In this document: in pieces, positions 43,940-52,447 of the stretch | Layout of the letters: every line of letters begins with the position of its first letter | How positions within the stretch are numbered: position 1 is the stretch's first letter | Translations under genes and position numbers: made by a program | Notes under the pieces: model-generated | The model's database searches: none | Told to the model about the DNA's origin: nothing | Seen by the model: only the letters and a program-made list of their open reading frames with translations | NCBI RefSeq assembly: GCF_900103285.1 | Contig: NZ_FNGS01000011.1 | Location: 156,540-220,539 of the forward strand | DNA: 64,000 nt | Direction of reading: 5' to 3' | Origin: Siphonobacter aquaeclarae | GTDB lineage: Bacteria; Bacteroidota; Bacteroidia; Cytophagales; Spirosomataceae

Positions 43940-43959
43940 AGCCCCGCGCGGGCGGGGCT
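43940..43959 (-). terminator. terminator after the small membrane protein gene
   Basis: AGCCCCGC (43940-43947) pairs with GCGGGGCT (43952-43959) around 4 nt. On the minus strand it is followed by TTTTC. It lies 4 bp after the 43964 stop. Confidence 0.75.
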
Positions 43960-43963
43960 CTGG

Positions 43964-44191
43964 TTATTTTTTCCGGGGATTCCTGGGCGGAGCCGGCTTG
44001 TTTGCCTGCTCTTTCTGGAGCCGCTGGTTCTTGACATACTGAAAGGCCATGAGGCAGGCTACCGAAAACATCACCCAGAAGTACGACTCCTTCCAGCTCA
44101 CCTGCCCGGCGATAATCTCGCCGACCCAGATCATCAAAAACCCCACGGCAGCGGACAGGAGGAGGATTTCTTTGAGAGAATAGTCTTTCAT
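43964..44191 (-). CDS. small membrane protein, two helices
   Basis: This 75-aa protein has two hydrophobic segments, ILLLSAAVGFLMIWVGEII and SYFWVMFSVACLMAFQYV, and a basic C-terminus (PAPPRNPRKK). I do not recognise a family. It lies downstream of ccmF on the same strand, separated by a family C repeat, and just upstream of its own terminator, so it may be the last gene of the ccm transcript. Short length makes the call less certain. Confidence 0.6.
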   Translation of the reverse strand: MKDYSLKEILLLSAAVGFLMIWVGEIIAGQVSWKESYFWVMFSVACLMAFQYVKNQRLQKEQANKPAPPRNPRKK

Positions 44192-44198
44192 TGCTTTG

Positions 44199-44284
44199 CG
44201 AGTTTTCGGTTTTCAGTTTTCGGTTTTCGGTTTGCCCGTCGAGGTACAAAACCGAAAACTGAAGACAGAAAACCGGCAACCGAT
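44199..44284. repeat. family C palindrome (7-nt period)
   Basis: The left half repeats TTTTCGG and TTTTCAG words, and the right half (about 44249-44281) is its imperfect complement (AAAACCGAAAACTGAAGAC). It fills the 93-bp gap between ccmF and the small membrane protein. Confidence 0.8.
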
Positions 44285-46891
44285 TTATCCCGCCACACTC
44301 TCCCCAAATCTCCGCTTCGTCGAAAGGAACATGCCCACGACCAGAAGGCCGGTGCCGATCCAGAGGAGGTTGATATGGGGCTTTTCGATGGCTTTCATGA
44401 CGATGTAGTCCCGCTGGGTCGCGTTGACGCCAAACGTAAACTTGCCTGTTTTGGGGTCGATCTGCGTGAGGCGTACGCGGAGGCCGAGCTCGTCGCTCGT
44501 GGCAGCGCGGAGGCCTACGTTCCGGTCTTTGATGAAGTAAACCGGATCAACAGTCACGCTCCGTCCGCTCTTGTCAAATACTTCGATGTCGGCTTTGACT
44601 GCAGCATCACCCGGTCCGAGTGCCACGCCTTCCACTTCCTTCACCGGCTGTACACCGCGGAACAGGGCTACATAATCATTCAGGAACAGGGTATCGCCGA
44701 TGGCTACCGTATAGTTTTCAGTCTCACTCCACTGGCGCTCCTGATTCGGCATCGGGGCATCCATGATGTGCGTGTAGATATCCCGCTTCACCTCGTGACG
44801 AATCGCCGGAGAGACGGCATTGCCCATACGCGGGTTGATCTGAATCCGGGGGAAGAGGCTGAAGATCTTGCCGTCCTGCTGCCGGTACTCTACTTCGTAA
44901 TAGGTGTTTTCGGGGAATACCTCGAGGGTATCTCCCTTCTTGTGGTAAGTCTTGCCGTCGTGCGTCAGGTCCTTGAGTGCCACCGCGTGGAAGTCGTTCT
45001 CGATCAGTTCAACCGATTCCCGCGGGACATAGCCGGGCATATCCCGGGCCTGAACATACTTGCCTTTGTAGGTAACGAGGTACTTGTCGAGTTGCTGTGG
45101 CTGGTTGAGCCAGAGCAGCTGGTTTTCGACGTTTTCCTTCGTGGCTACGTTCTTGTCATTGAAGATAATCAGACCCGATTTATTCTGGGAAACGACTTTC
45201 GAGTACCCGGCCGAAAACAGAATCCCGATCAGCATCAGCGCTACCCCGATGTGGGCGACTGCCCCGCCGGAGAGCTTCCATTTGCCTTTGAGTACTGTGA
45301 CAATGGTCGTGAAGTTGGTCACGATCGAGAACATCGCCGTCAGGAACAGAATAATGTAGGTGACGTTCGATACGCCCATCAGCACAATCAGAATGCCCGT
45401 AGCCAAAAGAGTAATCACCAGCGGTGTGGAGAATACCTCCCAGGGGCCGAGGTTCAGGCTTATCCCTTTTGCTTCGACAACCATCTTGCCTTTCGCTACG
45501 CGCTCGGGCTGCTCGCGCTTGACCTTACCCCACCAGAAAAACTGCCCGATACCGTTCAGAATCACAATCACCACGAAGAACCATTGCTGGAACTGGGTGT
45601 AGTGCTTAACCTGATCGGCGGGAAGCGCCAGGTTCGATTTGATGCCGAAGTTGGCCAGCAGGGTATTGTACACCGGAATAGACGTCGTCACAATCACCTG
45701 GAATGCCGCCATGCAGATGACCGTCGCCCCGCAGAAAATCCAGAATTCACGGCTGTAAGTCGAGATTTCCTTTTCGGAAGAAGGCATGTCTTTCCACCGC
45801 CATACCAGCAGCGCAATAGACCCAATCGTAAACGTCAGCAGGTAAATAAGCAACTGCCCGGACAGACCCAGATCGGTAAACGAGTGCACAGACGCATTTC
45901 CGAGAATACCGCTGCGCGTCATGAACGTCGCATACAGGACCAGCACAAACTGCGCAATCACCAGAATAGCCGAAATGCGAAGCGTACTCTTATTATTCTG
46001 ATAGATAATCATCGTGTGCAGCGCACCGACGAGTACCAGCCAGGGAACGTAAATGCCGTTTTCGACAGGGTCCCAGTTCCAGTAGCCTTCGAAGTTGAGG
46101 GTTTCATACGCCCAGATGGCACCCATCATGATCCCGACGCCAAGAATAAGCGCACCTACGCCTGTCCACGGCAGAGCCGGTTTGATCCAGTTTTTGTATT
46201 CTTTCCGCCAGAGACCGGCAATGGCAAAAGCGAACGGTACCAGCGTCAGGGCGTAGCCGAGGAAGAGGGTCGGCGGGTGAATGACCATCCACGGGTTCTG
46301 GAGCAACGGGTTGAGGCCGTTTCCGTCTTCCGGAATGAAATCAGGCTTCATCGCCCAAACCGGCCATTCGGGGTGCGCCTCACGCAGGAGCAGGAATGGC
46401 GACGACCCGATTTTGAAATCGAGACCGGGAATGACCACGCCCAGGATCATCGAACATAAAAACGCCTGCACCAGACCGAATACGGCCAGCGTTGGCGCCT
46501 CGAATTTCATTTTCTGCTCCGCCTTGCTTCCGTTGAAGTACCGGATCAGGACGAGGCCGATCATCGCCAGCCAGAAAATCCAGAGCAGGAAACTACCCTC
46601 CTGGTCCTGCCAGAACGAAGAAATGACATAATACCCGGGGAGCGACCGCGAAGAGTTATCCCAGGAGTAGTGATACTCGTAATAGTGGTTGTAAATGATC
46701 CAGTACAGACTCGCTACGACCGTCACGACCGACACGGCATGTATCCCGAAAACGATCCGGGAGAAACGCTGCCATTTCGGGGCCTCGAGCGTGTTGCGTG
46801 ACGCCTGCGCGTACCCGTAGGTCGCGAGCAGCGCCGTCACGAACGAACTGATGATGGCCAGGTGGCCGGTATTTCCAATCCAGTAATGCAT
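44285..46891 (-). CDS. ccmF: cytochrome c maturation heme lyase CcmF
   Basis: This 868-aa integral membrane protein transfers heme from CcmE to apocytochrome c. Around fourteen or more membrane helices are visible. The heme-handling WWD region is at about residues 260-278 (IWAYETLNFEGYWNWDPVEN), with His at MVIHPPTLF and SVHSF. It belongs to a five-gene unit with ccmE, ccmD-like, ccmC and ccmB. The C-terminal 200 residues form a soluble periplasmic beta domain. Confidence 0.92.
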   Translation of the reverse strand: MHYWIGNTGHLAIISSFVTALLATYGYAQASRNTLEAPKWQRFSRIVFGIHAVSVVTVVASLYWIIYNHYYEYHYSWDNSSRSLPGYYVISSFWQDQEGSFLLWIFWLAMIGLVLIRYFNGSKAEQKMKFEAPTLAVFGLVQAFLCSMILGVVIPGLDFKIGSSPFLLLREAHPEWPVWAMKPDFIPEDGNGLNPLLQNPWMVIHPPTLFLGYALTLVPFAFAIAGLWRKEYKNWIKPALPWTGVGALILGVGIMMGAIWAYETLNFEGYWNWDPVENGIYVPWLVLVGALHTMIIYQNNKSTLRISAILVIAQFVLVLYATFMTRSGILGNASVHSFTDLGLSGQLLIYLLTFTIGSIALLVWRWKDMPSSEKEISTYSREFWIFCGATVICMAAFQVIVTTSIPVYNTLLANFGIKSNLALPADQVKHYTQFQQWFFVVIVILNGIGQFFWWGKVKREQPERVAKGKMVVEAKGISLNLGPWEVFSTPLVITLLATGILIVLMGVSNVTYIILFLTAMFSIVTNFTTIVTVLKGKWKLSGGAVAHIGVALMLIGILFSAGYSKVVSQNKSGLIIFNDKNVATKENVENQLLWLNQPQQLDKYLVTYKGKYVQARDMPGYVPRESVELIENDFHAVALKDLTHDGKTYHKKGDTLEVFPENTYYEVEYRQQDGKIFSLFPRIQINPRMGNAVSPAIRHEVKRDIYTHIMDAPMPNQERQWSETENYTVAIGDTLFLNDYVALFRGVQPVKEVEGVALGPGDAAVKADIEVFDKSGRSVTVDPVYFIKDRNVGLRAATSDELGLRVRLTQIDPKTGKFTFGVNATQRDYIVMKAIEKPHINLLWIGTGLLVVGMFLSTKRRFGESVAG

Positions 46892-46912
46892 GAGCGTTCA
46901 GAAAGAGGTCGG

Positions 46913-47332
46913 TTACTTCATCGCGGTGGGCGCCTTGGCGTCGTTGTACTTCGACGGGCACTTCAGGAGCACCTGATCGCAAACGAAAATGCCGTTTTCC
47001 ATGCGGCCGATCACGACCACTTTTTCAGATTTTTCAATATCCTGCGGCTTTGGCTCGTGGTAGATTACCTTCCGGGCAATGCCCTTGTCGTCCACCAGCG
47101 TAAAAGTCAGCAGGTTGGCATTCACAGCCGGGTTGTACTCCATTTCCTGGATCTGACCGGCCATGTCTTTTTTGAGGTTTCCGACGACGTGCACCTTGCT
47201 GTCATCCCCCTCCGAGGCCATTTGCTCGGCTTTGGTAAAATCAACGTAGGTACTGGCATCTCCTGCCGTCGTAATCAGGATGAAAATGGCTGCGGCAATG
47301 ACCGCAATCCCGAGAAGATGTATTTTTTTCAT
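46913..47332 (-). CDS. ccmE: heme chaperone CcmE, Cys-type (CxxxY)
   Basis: This 139-aa protein has one N-terminal membrane helix (LLGIAVIAAAIFILITT) and an OB-fold beta barrel (KVHVVGNLKKD, VDDKGIARKVIYHEPKPQ, VVVIGRMENGIFVCDQVLLKC). CcmE holds heme covalently between CcmC and CcmF. In proteobacteria the heme-binding residue is His in HxxxY. Here the site is C125-P-S-K-Y129, a CxxxY variant like that known in Desulfovibrio and archaea. It starts 15 bp after the ccmD-like gene stop. Confidence 0.9.
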   Translation of the reverse strand: MKKIHLLGIAVIAAAIFILITTAGDASTYVDFTKAEQMASEGDDSKVHVVGNLKKDMAGQIQEMEYNPAVNANLLTFTLVDDKGIARKVIYHEPKPQDIEKSEKVVVIGRMENGIFVCDQVLLKCPSKYNDAKAPTAMK

Positions 47333-47346
47333 CGTGTTGCCCGAAG

Positions 47347-47556
47347 TTACTTCTTGATCTGATTTTCGAGTCTGGAAAGCTTTTTATCCAGGTTGAAGAG
47401 GTAAGCGATGAGTCCGGTCAGGACGACGGCGATGACCGCCACGACCACGTAAATCTTGCCGTTGGACCGCATCGTATCGGCCATTTCAACGTCGGTCTGG
47501 GCAAAAAGGTTGCCCGAGAGCAGGAGGAGCAGCAAAAATAAAACAGACTTTTTCAT
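47347..47556 (-). CDS. CcmD-like small membrane protein
   Basis: This 69-aa protein is read from ATG 47556 (MKKSVLFLLLLLLSGNLFA), giving a signal peptide; an upstream reading is not protein-like. After processing it is one membrane helix (KIYVVVAVIAVVLTGLIAYLF) and a short basic tail (LDKKLSRLENQIKK). This size, topology and place between ccmC and ccmE match CcmD, which helps release heme-loaded CcmE from the CcmABC complex. The signal peptide is an unusual addition. Confidence 0.75.
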   Translation of the reverse strand: MKKSVLFLLLLLLSGNLFAQTDVEMADTMRSNGKIYVVVAVIAVVLTGLIAYLFNLDKKLSRLENQIKK

Positions 47557-47639
47557 GTATAACGGGGATCGTGACCCGGTTAATCTCGTTAGCAATAAAC
47601 AAAGGGACAGACTTCCGGATATACCGGCAATGACTTTCC

Positions 47640-48296
47640 TCACTCTTCTACGATGGCCAGCAGGCGGCGGTAACGGATCCGCAGCGTCGAAATCCAGTAG
47701 CCGAGCAACATCATCATGATAATCGCCGGGTAAAAAACCAGCTTCATGCTGTGGTCGGAATCGTAGATCTTGAATCCGGGATTACCGCCGTTGCCCGGGT
47801 GCAGGGAATCCGTCGCCAGGCGCGGCAGAATAATCGTCAACGGAATGAATGCCGCAAATGCAAAAATATTATAAACGGCTGATATTCTGGCCCGTTGCTG
47901 GTCGTCCCGAAACGAACCGCGCAACACCCAGTACGCCAGGTAAATGAGCATGGCGATTTCGGTCGACAGCAGTTTCGGATCCTGCGGCAAAGCACTTCCC
48001 CAGGTATATTTTCCCCAGATAGCGCCCGTTACAAACCCGAGAATACCAAAAACCAGGCCTGTATTGGCAAGCTCCACCGACTGCAGATCGTGATCCGTTT
48101 TTCCGCTCCGGAGGTACTGTACCGCATGCCAGACCGACAGGGCCAGCAGCAGAATCATCGCAAACCAGAGTGGTACGTGGAAGTACAGGTTCCGCGCGGT
48201 TTCATACAGAATCGGCTGGCGCGGAATGGGCATGAGAATGCCACCCGTGTACACGTAAATCATGAGGAGAATGCAGAGGTATTTCCACCAGGACAT
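47640..48296 (-). CDS. ccmC: heme transporter CcmC
   Basis: This 218-aa six-helix protein presents heme to CcmE. The His ligands are visible in NLYFHVPLWFA and in DSDHSMKLV. The WWD segment reads GAIWGKYTWGSALPQDPKLL, a shortened form lacking the second conserved tryptophan before Asp-Pro, as in many Bacteroidota. ATG 48296 is used. It is transcribed between ccmB and the ccmD-like gene. Confidence 0.88.
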   Translation of the reverse strand: MSWWKYLCILLMIYVYTGGILMPIPRQPILYETARNLYFHVPLWFAMILLLALSVWHAVQYLRSGKTDHDLQSVELANTGLVFGILGFVTGAIWGKYTWGSALPQDPKLLSTEIAMLIYLAYWVLRGSFRDDQQRARISAVYNIFAFAAFIPLTIILPRLATDSLHPGNGGNPGFKIYDSDHSMKLVFYPAIIMMMLLGYWISTLRIRYRRLLAIVEE

Positions 48297-48299
48297 AGT

Positions 48300-48390
48300 C
48301 AGTTTTCAATTTTCGGTTTTCGGTTTTCAGTTCCGCAGCTCATCCCGGTTTCCCAACTGACAACTGCAAACGGTAAACAGAAAACTGCTT
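48300..48390. repeat. family C repeat between ccmB and ccmC
   Basis: The left part reads GTTTTCAATTTTCGG, then two TTTTCGG words; the right part (about 48361-48390) has AAACGGTAAACAGAAAACTG as a loose complement. It is a decayed palindrome of the GTTTTCG family inside an operon. Confidence 0.7.
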
Positions 48391-48391
48391 T

Positions 48392-49054
48392 TCAGCTTTT
48401 CCACAGAAACGGAAACAATATCAACGACAACACCCACACAATCGCGTTCAGCGCGAGCAGGGTTAGTATTTCATCGGTACTGAAGCTCCGGTCGATGCCG
48501 TCGAGCGCGTTTTTCGACAGTTTCAGTAATACCAGGAGCATGGGAATAATGATCGGGAAACTCAGCACCGACATCAGCGTCGGGGAATTTTCGGCCTTGC
48601 TCGCTATGCCGGCGACCATCGTCAGCGTGCCGGCAAAACCCATGGCTCCCAATCCGATCGCGACGAGGTACATGCCCGGATCTCCTACCGGATTTCCCAT
48701 CACAAAGGCATAGACGACATACCCCAGCAGCGACAGAAGCAGCATCAGCCCCGTGTTGTACAGCATCTTCGAGAGGATAATCCCGAGCGGACTGGCCAGC
48801 GAGTAGTAATACAGCAGCCGGCCGGCTCTCTCCTGCGTGAAGCTCTTGGCAATTGCACTGACCGCCGTAAACAACTGGATAATCCAGAACAGCGTATTCC
48901 AGGTAATCGGCTCGAGGTGACCGGCCTTCTGACGAAAGCTCAGGTAACACACGAAAATGGTACTGACCAGATACAGCAGCATCCCGTTCAGGGCATACCG
49001 CTGCCTCCATTCCAGACGTATTTCCTTTTCGATCAGGGCACTGACTTCCTGCAT
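48392..49054 (-). CDS. ccmB: heme exporter permease CcmB
   Basis: This 220-aa six-helix permease is read from ATG 49054 (MQEVSALIEKEIRLEWRQRY). The conserved LIEKEIRLEWRQRY start, FWIIQLFTAVSAIAKSFTQER, the YYSLASPLGIILSKMLYN segment and LSFPIIIPMLL are CcmB signatures. CcmB works with the ATPase CcmA to release heme-loaded CcmE from CcmC. No ccmA gene is in this window. It is the first gene of the ccm unit. Confidence 0.9.
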   Translation of the reverse strand: MQEVSALIEKEIRLEWRQRYALNGMLLYLVSTIFVCYLSFRQKAGHLEPITWNTLFWIIQLFTAVSAIAKSFTQERAGRLLYYYSLASPLGIILSKMLYNTGLMLLLSLLGYVVYAFVMGNPVGDPGMYLVAIGLGAMGFAGTLTMVAGIASKAENSPTLMSVLSFPIIIPMLLVLLKLSKNALDGIDRSFSTDEILTLLALNAIVWVLSLILFPFLWKS

Positions 49055-49093
49055 GAACACAACCGGAGACGAATCTCTTCCCGTTTTTGCCCG

Positions 49094-49101
49094 CAAAGGT
49101 A
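49094..49101 (-). promoter_or_regulatory. candidate -7 element of the ccm operon
   Basis: On the minus strand TACCTTTG matches TAnnTTTG and gives a start about 33 nt before ccmB ATG 49054. TTTG at 49125-49128 is the best -33 candidate, with a long 23-nt spacer. Confidence 0.4.
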
Positions 49102-49178
49102 CGGCACAAATCCACTGGTTGGTTCAAATATTCCAAAACTGGGATGAATAGGGGAAGGTATGGGATGAGTGAGGCGAA

Positions 49179-49250
49179 GCAGAGGGCATGGGGCATAGAG
49201 CAGCGGGTGAATCAGCCGGCCCCATGCCCTCTGCCCCATGCCCCCTGCTC
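49179..49250. repeat. family D palindrome (7-nt period, GC-rich)
   Basis: GCAGAGGGCATGGGGC (49179-49194) is perfectly complementary to 49219-49234. The sequence is built of 7-mers: GGGCATG, GGGCATA, GAGCAGC on the left; GCCCCAT, GCCCTCT, GCCCCAT, GCCCCCT on the right. It lies between the divergent ccmB and feoA genes. Confidence 0.85.
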
Positions 49251-49267
49251 AAAAATTCCCGCCCAAC

Positions 49268-49314
49268 TTTGGAACTATTTCCTATTTTTGTGCCTCTTTT
49301 AGAATAATTCCAAA
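49268..49314 (+). promoter_or_regulatory. feoAB promoter with probable metal-repressor operator
   Basis: TATTTTTG (49283-49290) matches the -7 consensus and predicts a start near 49297. TTTAGAATAATTCCAAA (49298-49314) is a 17-bp palindrome with one mismatch that would cover the start site. A related sequence, TTTGGAACTATTTCC, lies at 49268-49282 upstream of the -7 element. The layout fits an iron-dependent repressor of the DtxR type; the regulator is not in the window. Confidence 0.55.
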
Positions 49315-49349
49315 TAAAGAATTCGTTTTCTCACGGATTCGTCCGGACT

Positions 49350-49577
49350 ATGGCAACACGCAATTTATCTCAGCTTAAGCTTGGTGAAACCGCCGTTATT
49401 TCGGGGTTCAGAGATACGCACCTGGCTCTCAAGCTACTGGAAATGGGTTGCCTGCCCGGAACGGAAATTCGGCTGACGGCCATCGCTCCCCTCGGCGATC
49501 CGATCTGCCTCCAAGTGGGCGGCTATACCCTGTCGCTCCGGCTGGATGAGGCGGCGGTCGTCGACATCCACGAATAG
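49350..49577 (+). CDS. feoA: ferrous iron transport protein FeoA
   Basis: This 75-aa SH3-like protein reads LSQLKLGETAVISGF, then LKLLEMGCLPGTEIRL and a final LSLRLDEAAVVDI, the usual FeoA order. FeoA is a small cytosolic partner that supports FeoB-driven Fe(II) uptake. feoB follows after 19 bp, so the two are co-transcribed and controlled by the palindrome upstream. Confidence 0.95.
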   Translation: MATRNLSQLKLGETAVISGFRDTHLALKLLEMGCLPGTEIRLTAIAPLGDPICLQVGGYTLSLRLDEAAVVDIHE

Positions 49578-49596
49578 TCCTTTTACCCGCTGAGAA

Positions 49597-51702
49597 ATGA
49601 ATCCCATCATCGCATTAGTAGGCAATCCGAACTGTGGAAAAACGTCTTTGTTCAATGCCCTGACCGGCCTCCGTCAGAAAACCGGAAATTTTCCAGGAGT
49701 AACGGTCGACCGGAAATCCGGCACCATGCGCCTCGATTCGCAAACGGACGTCCGGATTGTCGACCTTCCCGGTACCTATAGCCTGTATCCCAAGTCGCCC
49801 GATGAGCAGGTGGTACTCGACGTGCTCGCCAACCCGCAGAGCCCGGATTACCCGAACGTGACGGTGGTCGTTGCAGACGCTTCCAACCTCAAGCGTAACC
49901 TGCTGCTGTTCAGCCAGGTCGTTGACCTTGGTTTTCATACCATTCTGGCGCTGAATATGGTCGACGTGGCCGAAGCCCACGGTCTGGAACTCGACGACGA
50001 GCTCCTTTCCGAGCGCCTCGGGGTACCGGTCGTATTCATCAACGCCAAGTCCGGCGAAGGCCTCGATAACCTCCGCTTCGCCATCAAAGGCGAACTGCTG
50101 GAACATGCCGAGCGCCCGAAGCCGACCTATCCCCTTACCCGTATTTCCAGGGATTTCATCGAAGAAGTCAAGGACAAATTCCGCATCGATAACGACTACC
50201 TCGCCCTGCTCATGGCGGGTCAGAGTCAGAAGCTCCGCTTCCTGAGTCAGGAGCACAAAGGGCAGCTCGAAGACATCAGCTTGCGCCACCGGTTTGAACA
50301 AACCGACTTTCAGGCAAAGGAAACGATGGACCGGTATGCGCTGCTCGGAAAAATTGCGGAGGAGTCTGTCCGCCCGAAAAACAACGTGCGGCCCAAAACG
50401 CTCACGCGGCAACTCGACCGGATTCTGCTGCATCCGGTATGGGGGTACCTGGCCTTTTTCCTGATTTTACTGCTGATATTCAACTCGATCTTTTCTCTTG
50501 CCGAGTATCCGATGGACTGGATCGAAGCCGGCGTAGCGGCGCTCAGCGACTGGGTTAAGTCAGTACTTCCGGAAGGATTACTGACCAGCATGCTGACAGA
50601 CGGGCTCATTGCCGGCATCGGAGGTGTCGTGGTCTTTATCCCCCAGATCGCCTTCCTGTTTACATTCATTTCCTTGCTGGAAGAATCCGGCTACATGGCC
50701 CGCGTGATGGTGTTGATGGACAAGCTCATGCGGAAAGTAGGCCTCAACGGCCGGAGCGTAGTACCGCTGATTTCCGGCGTCGCCTGCGCCGTTCCGGCCA
50801 TTATGAGTGCGCGGACCATCCAAAGCCGGAAAGACCGGCTGATTACCATTATGGTGACGCCGTTGGTTAGCTGTTCGGCCCGCCTGCCGATTTTTACGGT
50901 GATGATCGGACTGGTTGTACCCGAGAAGACGGTCTATGGTATATTCAACTATCAAGGCCTGGCGCTGATGGGCTTTTACCTGATGGGTTTTGTTTCGGCC
51001 CTCGTTTCTGCCTGGGTGATGAAGAAGATTCTGAAGGTCAAGGACCGGAGTTTCTTTGTCATGGAAATGCCTGTTTTCCAGCTTCCGCGCTTCAACCACG
51101 TTGCGCTGACGGTATGGAATGCCGTCAGGGCGTTTGTCATGGAGGCCGGGAAAGTTATCGTAGCGGTTTCGATTATCCTGTGGGTACTGGCGAGCTACGG
51201 TCCCGGCGATTCCTTTGAAAAAGTCGAACAACAGGTACGGACCGAACAGCCTTCGCTCCCGGAAGAAGACCTGAAAAACGAAATAGCTTCTGCTCAACTC
51301 GAAGCTTCTTATGCCGGCCGGTTCGGGCACTTCATTGAGCCCGTCATCCGCCCGCTGGGGTACGACTGGAAAATCGGTATTGCCCTGCTGACGTCTTTTG
51401 CCGCGCGGGAAGTATTTGTCGGCACGATGTCAACGATCTACAGCCTTGGCGGAGATGACGATACGGATACCGTCCGGAACAAAATGCGGACGGAAATCAA
51501 CCCGGAAACGGGCGGACCCCGGTTTACGCCGGCGGTAGCCTTCTCGTTACTCGTCTTCTACGTTTTCGCCATGATGTGCATGAGTACCCTCGCAACCACC
51601 TACCGCGAAACCAAATCCTGGTGGTATCCCTTCATCCAGTTCACATACATGACCGGCCTGGCGTATGTGGCAGCGTTTGTGACGTACCAGGTGATGGTGT
51701 AG
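49597..51702 (+). CDS. feoB: ferrous iron transporter FeoB
   Basis: This 701-aa protein has an N-terminal G domain with G1 GNPNCGKTSLFN, G3 DLPGTYSL and G4 LNMVD. A helical linker follows (to about 270), then a membrane domain with two Gate repeats; SGVACAVPAIMSARTI and VSCSARLPIFTVMIG carry the conserved cysteines. It imports Fe(II) across the inner membrane. Length is normal. No feoC is seen. A strong hairpin terminator lies within a family A repeat just downstream. Confidence 0.97.
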   Translation: MNPIIALVGNPNCGKTSLFNALTGLRQKTGNFPGVTVDRKSGTMRLDSQTDVRIVDLPGTYSLYPKSPDEQVVLDVLANPQSPDYPNVTVVVADASNLKRNLLLFSQVVDLGFHTILALNMVDVAEAHGLELDDELLSERLGVPVVFINAKSGEGLDNLRFAIKGELLEHAERPKPTYPLTRISRDFIEEVKDKFRIDNDYLALLMAGQSQKLRFLSQEHKGQLEDISLRHRFEQTDFQAKETMDRYALLGKIAEESVRPKNNVRPKTLTRQLDRILLHPVWGYLAFFLILLLIFNSIFSLAEYPMDWIEAGVAALSDWVKSVLPEGLLTSMLTDGLIAGIGGVVVFIPQIAFLFTFISLLEESGYMARVMVLMDKLMRKVGLNGRSVVPLISGVACAVPAIMSARTIQSRKDRLITIMVTPLVSCSARLPIFTVMIGLVVPEKTVYGIFNYQGLALMGFYLMGFVSALVSAWVMKKILKVKDRSFFVMEMPVFQLPRFNHVALTVWNAVRAFVMEAGKVIVAVSIILWVLASYGPGDSFEKVEQQVRTEQPSLPEEDLKNEIASAQLEASYAGRFGHFIEPVIRPLGYDWKIGIALLTSFAAREVFVGTMSTIYSLGGDDDTDTVRNKMRTEINPETGGPRFTPAVAFSLLVFYVFAMMCMSTLATTYRETKSWWYPFIQFTYMTGLAYVAAFVTYQVMV

Positions 51703-51842
51703 CAGGCTGTAAGCTATAGGCTATAAGCACCGGGTACGGGAGCGGCATTCTGTTCAATTAGAAGAAGAGATACTGAATAGAGAACGACTACTCTATTCAG
51801 CATCTCTTCTTTTGCTTATTGCTTACTGCCTATAGCTTATCG
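51703..51842. repeat. composite family A palindrome around the feoB terminator
   Basis: The left arm (51703-51728: CAGGCTGTAAGCTATAGGC, then TATAAGC) and the right arm (51814-51842: GCTTATTGCTTACTGCC, then TATAGCTTATCG) are imperfect complements in 7-nt steps. They begin one base after the feoB stop codon and enclose its terminator, as in the dnaJ region. Confidence 0.8.
51763..51814 (+). terminator. feoB terminator hairpin
   Basis: Positions 51763-51782 (AGAAGAGATACTGAATAGAG) pair with 51791-51810 with one mismatch and an 8-nt loop, followed by TTTG. It is bounded by family A arms. Confidence 0.8.
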
Positions 51843-51845
51843 TCT

Positions 51846-52447
51846 GAATCTCCTTTTCGATCCCCTTCCCCCACAAAAAGCGAAAAGTGGTCAGTTAAAC
51901 CGGCCACTTTTCTATGTCACCTGACGTCCGGAGAAGATTTCAGAGTCCTTCGCGAGGTACTCCCGTCTTTTCCTCATCGATCCGGGAATTGCCTTGTTCT
52001 TCCGGAAGTAACCGCGTCCGTTTGGTGCGCTCTCAGGAGCCGAAAATGTCCGATTACAGATAGAATCGGTTGCATTCCGTTAACAAACGAAGTGTCTCCA
52101 GTATTTTTCCCGTACTACCGTGACCAGCACGGCACCGCTCGGGAAAAACAAAGAACAAAATGATGGATCGTTTTGAAATTCCTCAGGGTCTTTCTCATAT
52201 CCTTCACCTGCTGTTCCTTTCACCTTTCACGTCCGATTGACGAATTGAAGTTACAAAAATTCCGATCCAAAACCAGACAAAAGTGATATTTTTTATAACT
52301 ATTTCATTTTCAGCTATTTGCTGTTTTTGACTCCTTTTCCGTCCTGCGGGAATTCTCCCCATCTGTCCTTTTCACTCCTCAAATCGCCTCAAACACGATT
52401 ATTCACCGATATTTCCTTTTTTTGAAAGAAATCTCCGAACTGCGCAG
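51846..52447. other. 602-bp intergenic region before the signalling operon
   Basis: No convincing gene is visible. A small hairpin lies at 51882-51912 (GAAAAGTGGTC with its complement GGCCACTTTTC, including a G-T pair), possibly a second terminator. The last 200 bp are AT-rich and probably hold the promoter of the kinase operon, but no good TTG/TAnnTTTG pair was found. A 114-codon open reading at 51819-52163 lacks protein character. Confidence 0.5.

Noticed and set aside
43934..46459. 841-codon open reading antisense to ccmF
   Set aside because: It overlaps the repeat and the whole membrane domain of CcmF in the opposite direction, and the product is unusually rich in His, Arg and Asp with no recognisable domain.
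51819..52163. 114-codon open reading between feoB and the kinase gene
   Set aside because: It begins inside a repeat arm, has no family motif and lacks a promoter.
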